NCBI RefSeq assembly: GCF_003797825.1
Contig: NZ_RKME01000008.1
Coordinates: 124,001-188,000 of the forward strand
Source of the DNA: Gordonia sp. OPL2
GTDB lineage: Bacteria > Actinomycetota > Actinomycetes > Mycobacteriales > Mycobacteriaceae
Length of the DNA: 64,000 nt
Direction: 5' to 3'
A model generated the notes under the pieces. The model ran no database searches. It saw only the letters and a list, made by a program, of their open reading frames with translations, and was not told where the DNA came from. This document shows, one piece after another, positions 59,762-64,000 of the stretch. The position numbers and the translations under genes are program-made. Within the stretch, counting starts at the first letter, position 1. Each line of letters opens with the position of its first letter.

Positions 59762-60847
59762 GTGAAGATCAATCGGAATGGCGCGATGGCGGCAGTGTCG
59801 ACCATTGCAGCGGTGGCCCTGCTCAGTGCGTGCAGTGGCGGTGGGGATAGCCAGACCGTGAGCGGCGAGGGGTCGACCGCACAGCAGAAGGCGATGGAGC
59901 ACTTCAGCCAGGTGCTCACCGACAACTCCGACATCGTCCTCGACTACACCGGCAGCGGCTCCGGCGACGGCATCAAGAAGTTCATCGCCGGCGACGTCGA
60001 CTTCGCCGGTTCGGACTCCGCCCTCAAGGGCGATGAGATCACCCAGGCCAAGGAACGCTGCAACGGCAACGACGCCTGGCACCTCCCGCTCGTCGCGGGA
60101 CCGGTTGCGATCGCCTACAACGTCGAGGGTGTCGACAACCTCAACCTCAACCCGACGGTTCTCGCCGGCATCTTCGACTCGAAGATCACCACGTGGAACG
60201 ACCCGGCGATCGCCGCGCTCAACCCGGGTGTGACCCTCCCCGCCGAGGACATCGTGCCGGTCCACCGCAGCGACAGCTCGGGCACCACCGACAACTTCCA
60301 GCGCTTCCTGCAGGCGTCGGCGCCCCAGGCGTGGCCGTACGAGCACAGCAAGGAATTCCAGGGCAAGGGTGGTTCGGGTGCCGCCAAGTCCACCGGTGTC
60401 GGTGACACCGTGAAGAAGACCCCGGGGTCGATCACCTACGTCGAGTGGGGCTTCGCGACCGAGAACGACCTCGGCGTCGCCGCCGTGGACTTCGGTGCAG
60501 GCCCGGTCAAGCTGACCAACGAGACCGCGGGCAAGGCGCTCGACACCGTCAAGTTCAAGACCCCGGGCAGCAAGGACCTCGTGGTCGACACCGACTCGCT
60601 GTACGCGTCGAAGGAAGCGGGTTCCTACCCGCTGCTGCTGACCCCGTACTCGATCGTCTGCTCGGCCGGGTACGCCGACGAGGCGACCTCGAACACGCTG
60701 AAGTCGGCGTTCACCGAGATCCTCAACCAGGGACAGGACGGCCTCGCCGAGATCGGCTACGTCGCACTCCCGCAGGGTTTCAAGACCACCCTGCAGGGCA
60801 GTGTCGACGCACTCGGCCAGGCCTCGGGCGGTTCGAACTCCCAGTGA
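59762..60847 (+). CDS. pstS: Phosphate ABC transporter, substrate-binding lipoprotein
   Basis: A 361-residue lipoprotein from GTG 59762; GAAAGG is 12 nt upstream. Signal peptide with lipobox LSAC and lipidated Cys24. Phosphate-binding blocks are GEGSTAQQKAMEHF, DYTGSGSGDGIKKFIAGDVDFAGSD and VHRSDSSGTTDNF. It is the extracytoplasmic receptor of the high-affinity PstSCAB system. A strong hairpin separates it from pstC. Confidence 0.96.
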   Translation: MKINRNGAMAAVSTIAAVALLSACSGGGDSQTVSGEGSTAQQKAMEHFSQVLTDNSDIVLDYTGSGSGDGIKKFIAGDVDFAGSDSALKGDEITQAKERCNGNDAWHLPLVAGPVAIAYNVEGVDNLNLNPTVLAGIFDSKITTWNDPAIAALNPGVTLPAEDIVPVHRSDSSGTTDNFQRFLQASAPQAWPYEHSKEFQGKGGSGAAKSTGVGDTVKKTPGSITYVEWGFATENDLGVAAVDFGAGPVKLTNETAGKALDTVKFKTPGSKDLVVDTDSLYASKEAGSYPLLLTPYSIVCSAGYADEATSNTLKSAFTEILNQGQDGLAEIGYVALPQGFKTTLQGSVDALGQASGGSNSQ

Positions 60848-60856
60848 CCACCTGAT

Positions 60857-60898
60857 CGATGTCGCGGGGCCGCCATCTTTTGCGGCCCCGCGACATCG
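60857..60898 (+). terminator. 17-bp perfect hairpin between pstS and pstC
   Basis: CGATGTCGCGGGGCCGC (60857-60873) pairs perfectly with 60882-60898 around CATCTTTT. The following bases are not U-rich. It may partly terminate transcription or protect the pstS 3' end, giving more receptor than permease. Confidence 0.75.
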
Positions 60899-60940
60899 GT
60901 TGACAGACTGATACCTGACGATCACGGGAAGTGACCGGCC

Positions 60941-61996
60941 ATGACCAGAGCCGAACCAGAAGGACGCATGACCTCTCTCAGCGAGCAGCAGGGTGAACAC
61001 CCCGGTGACCCGACGCTGCCCGGGGCCCCCATCGAACCCGGAGGCGACACCGAGGGCCTGCGTTCGGGCAAGAGCAGCCGACTGGGCGACCAGATCTTCC
61101 GTACCCTCTCGGTGGGTTCGGGCATCCTCGTCTCGGTCATCATCGCGCTGATCGCGCTGTTCCTGCTGGCGCAGGCGATCCCGTCGCTCGCGAAGAACAC
61201 CGCGAACTTCTTCACCTATCAGGGCGAGTGGATCACCACCGGAACCGAACTCAAGTTCGGCATCCCTCAGCTGTTCTACGCGACGGTCGTGGTCTCGGTC
61301 ATCGCGCTGATCCTCGCGATGCCGATCTCTCTCGGCATCTCGATCTTCCTCACCGAGTACGCGCCCAAACGGCTCGTCGGGCCGATCACCTACACCGTCG
61401 ACCTCCTGGCCGCGGTGCCGTCGATCGTGTACGGCCTCTGGGGCATCCTCGTGCTCGGGCCCGCGCTGGTCCCCGTCAACGAGTGGCTCGTCGGCCATCT
61501 CGGCTTCCTGCCGTTCTTCCAAGAGCCCACGCAGGTCGCCAACATGTCGACCGGCGGCACGCTGCTCACCGCCGGCATCGTCCTGGCGGTGATGATCCTC
61601 CCGATCATCACCGCGGTAACCCGCGAGGTGTTCATCCAGACGCCGAAGGGGCACCGCGAGGCCGCGCTGGCGCTCGGCGCGACGAAGTGGGAGGTCGTGC
61701 GGGTCGCCGTCCTGCCGTTCGGCTTCTCCGGCTACATCAGCGGCTCGATGCTGGGCCTCGGTCGTGCACTCGGTGAGACCATGGCGCTGCTGCTGATCAT
61801 CTCGACCGCCGGACCCATGAACTTCAACCTGATGGAGAGTGGCGAGACGTTCGCGACGAAGATCGCCAACAACGCGGCCGAGTTCGACTCACCCGCCAAG
61901 ACCGGTGCCTACATCTCCGCCGGCCTCACCCTCTTCGTGCTGACCTTCCTCGTCAACGCCGCCGCCCGCGCGGTGGTCACCGGAAAGAAGAAGTGA
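60941..61996 (+). CDS. pstC: Phosphate ABC transporter permease PstC
   Basis: A 351-residue permease; ATG 60968 (342 residues) is an alternative start with AGAAGGA only 3 nt away. Six helices; the ABC-permease coupling loop (EAA motif) is HREAALALGATKWEVVRVAVLPFGFSG. A cytoplasmic extension of about 45 residues precedes TM1. The stop is followed 1 bp later by pstA. Confidence 0.95.
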   Translation: MTRAEPEGRMTSLSEQQGEHPGDPTLPGAPIEPGGDTEGLRSGKSSRLGDQIFRTLSVGSGILVSVIIALIALFLLAQAIPSLAKNTANFFTYQGEWITTGTELKFGIPQLFYATVVVSVIALILAMPISLGISIFLTEYAPKRLVGPITYTVDLLAAVPSIVYGLWGILVLGPALVPVNEWLVGHLGFLPFFQEPTQVANMSTGGTLLTAGIVLAVMILPIITAVTREVFIQTPKGHREAALALGATKWEVVRVAVLPFGFSGYISGSMLGLGRALGETMALLLIISTAGPMNFNLMESGETFATKIANNAAEFDSPAKTGAYISAGLTLFVLTFLVNAAARAVVTGKKK

Positions 61997-61997
61997 C

Positions 61998-62897
61998 ATG
62001 TCCGTGACCACAGAGAACCCGGGCACTGACCCGGTCAAGACCCGCCCGGCCGGATTCATCCCGCTCTCAGCACGCCGCAAGATCGGCAACAGTGCGGCCG
62101 GCGTGCTGGTCACCCTCGCCCTGCTGATCGCGCTGGTCCCGCTATTCTGGCTGGTCATCACGCTCGTCGCGCGGGGCATCGAGCCGATCCTCGATCCGGA
62201 CTGGTGGTTCCGTGCCGAACGCTACGGCGGCGCCGCGAACGCCATCGTCGGCACGTTGATCCAGACCGCGCTGGCCGCGGTGATCTCGGTGCCGCTGGGC
62301 ATCTTCGTCGCGATCTATCTGGTGGAGTACAGCAACCGCAAGTCGCTGCTGGCCCGTGTCACCACCTTCATGGTCGACATCCTCTCCGGTGTTCCGTCGA
62401 TCGTCGCCGCGCTGTTCGTGTACGCGGTGTGGCGCACCACGCTGGGACTGCCGCGGTCCGGCTTCGTCGTCGCGATCGCGCTGGTGCTGCTGATGGTGCC
62501 GCTGGTGGTCCGGGCCACCGAGGAGATGCTCAAGATCGTCCCGCAGGATCTGCGCGAGGCCTCCTACGCCCTGGGCATCCCGAAGTGGAAGACGATCGCA
62601 CGGATCGTGTTGCCGACGGCCATGTCCGGCATCATCACCGGCGTCATGCTCGCCATCGCCCGCGTGATGGGCGAGTCCGCACCGGTGCTGATCCTGGTCG
62701 GCGCGACCCGGGCGATGAACTGGAATCCCTTCGACGGCAACCAGGAGTCGTTGCCGCTCATGATGGTTCAGCAGTACAACAACGGGCCGAGTGCCTTCGA
62801 CACCGTCTGGGGTGCCGCGCTCACCCTCGTCATCCTCGTCGCGATCATCTACTTCGGCGCCAAGGTCGTGTCCAAGGTGTTCGCCCCCAAGGGCTGA
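61998..62897 (+). CDS. pstA: Phosphate ABC transporter permease PstA
   Basis: A 299-residue permease partner of PstC, beginning ATG 61998. Six helices with the coupling loop DLREASYALGIPKWKTIARIVLPTAMSGIITG. YLVEYSNRKSLLARVTTFMVDILSGVPSIVAALFVYAVW is shared by PstA proteins (positions about 100-138). Tight spacing with pstC indicates one transcript. Confidence 0.95.
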   Translation: MSVTTENPGTDPVKTRPAGFIPLSARRKIGNSAAGVLVTLALLIALVPLFWLVITLVARGIEPILDPDWWFRAERYGGAANAIVGTLIQTALAAVISVPLGIFVAIYLVEYSNRKSLLARVTTFMVDILSGVPSIVAALFVYAVWRTTLGLPRSGFVVAIALVLLMVPLVVRATEEMLKIVPQDLREASYALGIPKWKTIARIVLPTAMSGIITGVMLAIARVMGESAPVLILVGATRAMNWNPFDGNQESLPLMMVQQYNNGPSAFDTVWGAALTLVILVAIIYFGAKVVSKVFAPKG

Positions 62898-62948
62898 CCG
62901 ACCGACCCGGCAGAACCCGACCACTTCTCGACCACGAACGGACAGATC

Positions 62949-63725
62949 ATGGCCAAGCGCCTCGACATCAAAGACCTGAACATCTATTACGGTGCCTTCC
63001 ATGCGGTGAAGGACGTGAGCCTCGAGGTTCCGCCGCGCTGCATCACCGCCTTCATCGGGCCCTCCGGCTGCGGCAAGTCGACGGTGCTGCGGACCCTCAA
63101 CCGCATGCACGAGGTCACCCCCGGGGCGTACGCGCAGGGCAAGGTGCTCCTCGACGGCGAGGACATCTACGCCAAGGGCATCGACCCGGTGAGCGTCCGG
63201 TCGACCATCGGCATGGTCTTCCAGCGCCCCAACCCGTTCCCCACGATGTCGATCCGCGACAACGTGGTCGCCGGTCTGAAGCTGCAGGGTGTCCGCAGCA
63301 AGTCCCAGCTCGACGATGTCGCCGAGCGCAGCCTCAAGGGCGCGAACCTGTGGGAAGAGGTCAAGGACCGTCTGGACAAGCCGGGCGGCGGCCTCTCCGG
63401 CGGTCAGCAGCAGCGTCTGTGCATCGCGCGTGCCATCGCCGTGTCGCCGGACGTGCTGCTGATGGACGAGCCGTGCTCCGCGCTCGACCCGATCTCGACG
63501 CTGGCGATCGAGGATCTGATGGGTGAGCTCAAGAAGGAGTACACCATCGTGATCGTCACCCACAACATGCAGCAGGCGGCTCGCGTGAGTGATCAGACCG
63601 CGTTCTTCAACCTCGAGGGCGTCGGTCAGCCGGGTCAGCTGGTCGAGATCAACGACACGGAGACGATGTTCTCCAACCCCGTCAAGAAGGAGACCGAGGA
63701 CTACATCTCGGGACGCTTCGGCTGA
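62949..63725 (+). CDS. pstB: Phosphate ABC transporter ATP-binding protein
   Basis: A 258-residue ATPase. Walker [10 protein letters not shown], signature [14 protein letters not shown], Walker [14 protein letters not shown] and the switch His in [14 protein letters not shown] are all intact. It energises PstSCA import and with PhoU signals phosphate status. phoU is not within the remaining 275 bp. Confidence 0.97.
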   Translation: MAKRLDIKDLNIYYGAFHAVKDVSLEVPPRCITAFIGPSGCGKSTVLRTLNRMHEVTPGAYAQGKVLLDGEDIYAKGIDPVSVRSTIGMVFQRPNPFPTMSIRDNVVAGLKLQGVRSKSQLDDVAERSLKGANLWEEVKDRLDKPGGGLSGGQQQRLCIARAIAVSPDVLLMDEPCSALDPISTLAIEDLMGELKKEYTIVIVTHNMQQAARVSDQTAFFNLEGVGQPGQLVEINDTETMFSNPVKKETEDYISGRFG

Positions 63726-63840
63726 TCGGACCGCGGCTGGTTCATCGGCCACAGCACGGCATCTGCGCCGGGAGTCGGATCATCGGCTCCCGGCGTTGCT
63801 CTGTGTGAGAGCGGGGACTTCGGTTGCGATGTGGGCGTCG

Positions 63841-63887
63841 CCCTTCGTGACGACCCTGCGCTGGCGCTCCGGGTCTCCTCAGGGATC
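63841..63887 (+). repeat. Dispersed intergenic repeat, copy B
   Basis: Counterpart of the element at 4537-4582: it starts CCCTTCGTGAC, contains GCTGGCGCTCCGGG and ends TCCTCAGGGATC. It lies 115 bp after pstB. Confidence 0.6.
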
Positions 63888-63948
63888 TTCTGCTGACGGC
63901 GGTTTACGGTCCCTGAGGAGCGAGCTTGCGAGCGGTTACGGTCCCTGA
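63876..63948 (+). repeat. Inverted and direct repeats after pstB, possible terminator
   Basis: TCCTCAGGGA (63876-63885) and TCCCTGAGGA (63910-63919) are perfect 10-bp inverted arms with a 24-nt loop. TTACGGTCCCTGA occurs at 63904-63916 and again at 63936-63948. Together with copy B they fill the end of the window; no gene is seen in 63726-64000. Confidence 0.55.
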
Positions 63949-64000
63949 TCCGAAGAGTTCGGTGAGGTGAGTTGGGTAGCTGACCCCCTGGGGCATGCTG

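Noticed and set aside
1..64000. tRNA, rRNA, insertion sequence or phage genes
   Set aside because: Read for cloverleaf or rRNA motifs, transposase or integrase signatures and terminal repeats; none convincing.

Overview
The window is high-GC actinobacterial DNA and most likely comes from a Gordonia-like member of the Mycobacteriales. This is inferred from gene content and order, recalled from memory without any search. purL, a sterol-carrier-like gene, a CPBP protease, purF, purM, a DUF3073 gene, ygfZ, pabC, a nitrobindin, sseC, cysA2, lmeA, a GlnR-type regulator, mshD and pst genes appear in nearly the order of M. tuberculosis Rv0803-Rv0820. Mycothiol synthase, LmeA, MmpL and an EccA-like ATPase fit the same order. 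No rRNA, tRNA, insertion sequence, phage or CRISPR array was seen. Essentially all of the DNA is coding.

Layout. 0-4.5 kb: an IclR-type regulator divergent from a sulfate-activation operon (cysD, cysNC fusion, cysQ). 4.6-7.3 kb: a free-methionine-sulfoxide reductase, a lipoprotein and an EccA-like AAA ATPase. 7.4-24.7 kb: purine genes purL, purF and purM, mixed with a phosphodiesterase, an oxidoreductase behind a KstR-type operator, an MmpL transporter, a GCS2 ligase, a CPBP protease, DUF3073, MOSC, YgfZ and PabC. 24.9-31.3 kb: cydABDC (cytochrome bd oxidase and its ABC exporter). CydC carries a five-copy in-frame repeat that has a relative inside purL. 31.3-39.8 kb: an unusual structured leader, a protein with three internal repeats, a nitrobindin with a coupled 32-residue membrane protein, the sseC-cysA2 sulfur operon behind a poly-cysteine leader ORF, lmeA, a GlnR-type regulator, mshD and a membrane EEP-family enzyme. 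59.6-64 kb: pstSCAB with a PHO box.

The accessory region, 39.9-59.6 kb, is the most interesting part. A seven-gene minus-strand operon (52.0 to 42.3 kb) encodes a glycosyltransferase, a p-hydroxybenzoate-hydroxylase-like flavoprotein, a GriI-type aldolase and a GriH-type DHQ-synthase-II enzyme (together the known route to 3-amino-4-hydroxybenzoate). It continues with an LLM flavin monooxygenase, a flippase and a single-module A-PCP-TE synthetase. A second minus operon (58.2 to 52.2 kb) has four junctions with 4-nt overlaps. It encodes two glycosyltransferases, a DUF998-like membrane protein, a secreted GH16 lipoprotein and a large polytopic membrane protein. A condensation/PapA-like acyltransferase and two duplicated glycosyltransferases flank the region. 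Good matches to the IdeR/DtxR iron box lie in front of both operons, and weaker ones in front of the flanking genes. My reading is an iron-repressed cluster making an amino-hydroxybenzoate-based, probably glycosylated metal chelator or a chelator-decorated surface glycan. I do not recognise it as a described system.

Regulation visible in the sequence: -10 hexamers exactly 7 nt before the start codon (likely leaderless mRNAs) at purL, pabC and the poly-cysteine ORF; dyads upstream of cysD, mmpL and cydA; a KstR-type site; IdeR boxes; a PHO box; a 17-bp hairpin between pstS and pstC; and a predicted three-way-junction RNA at 31.5 kb.
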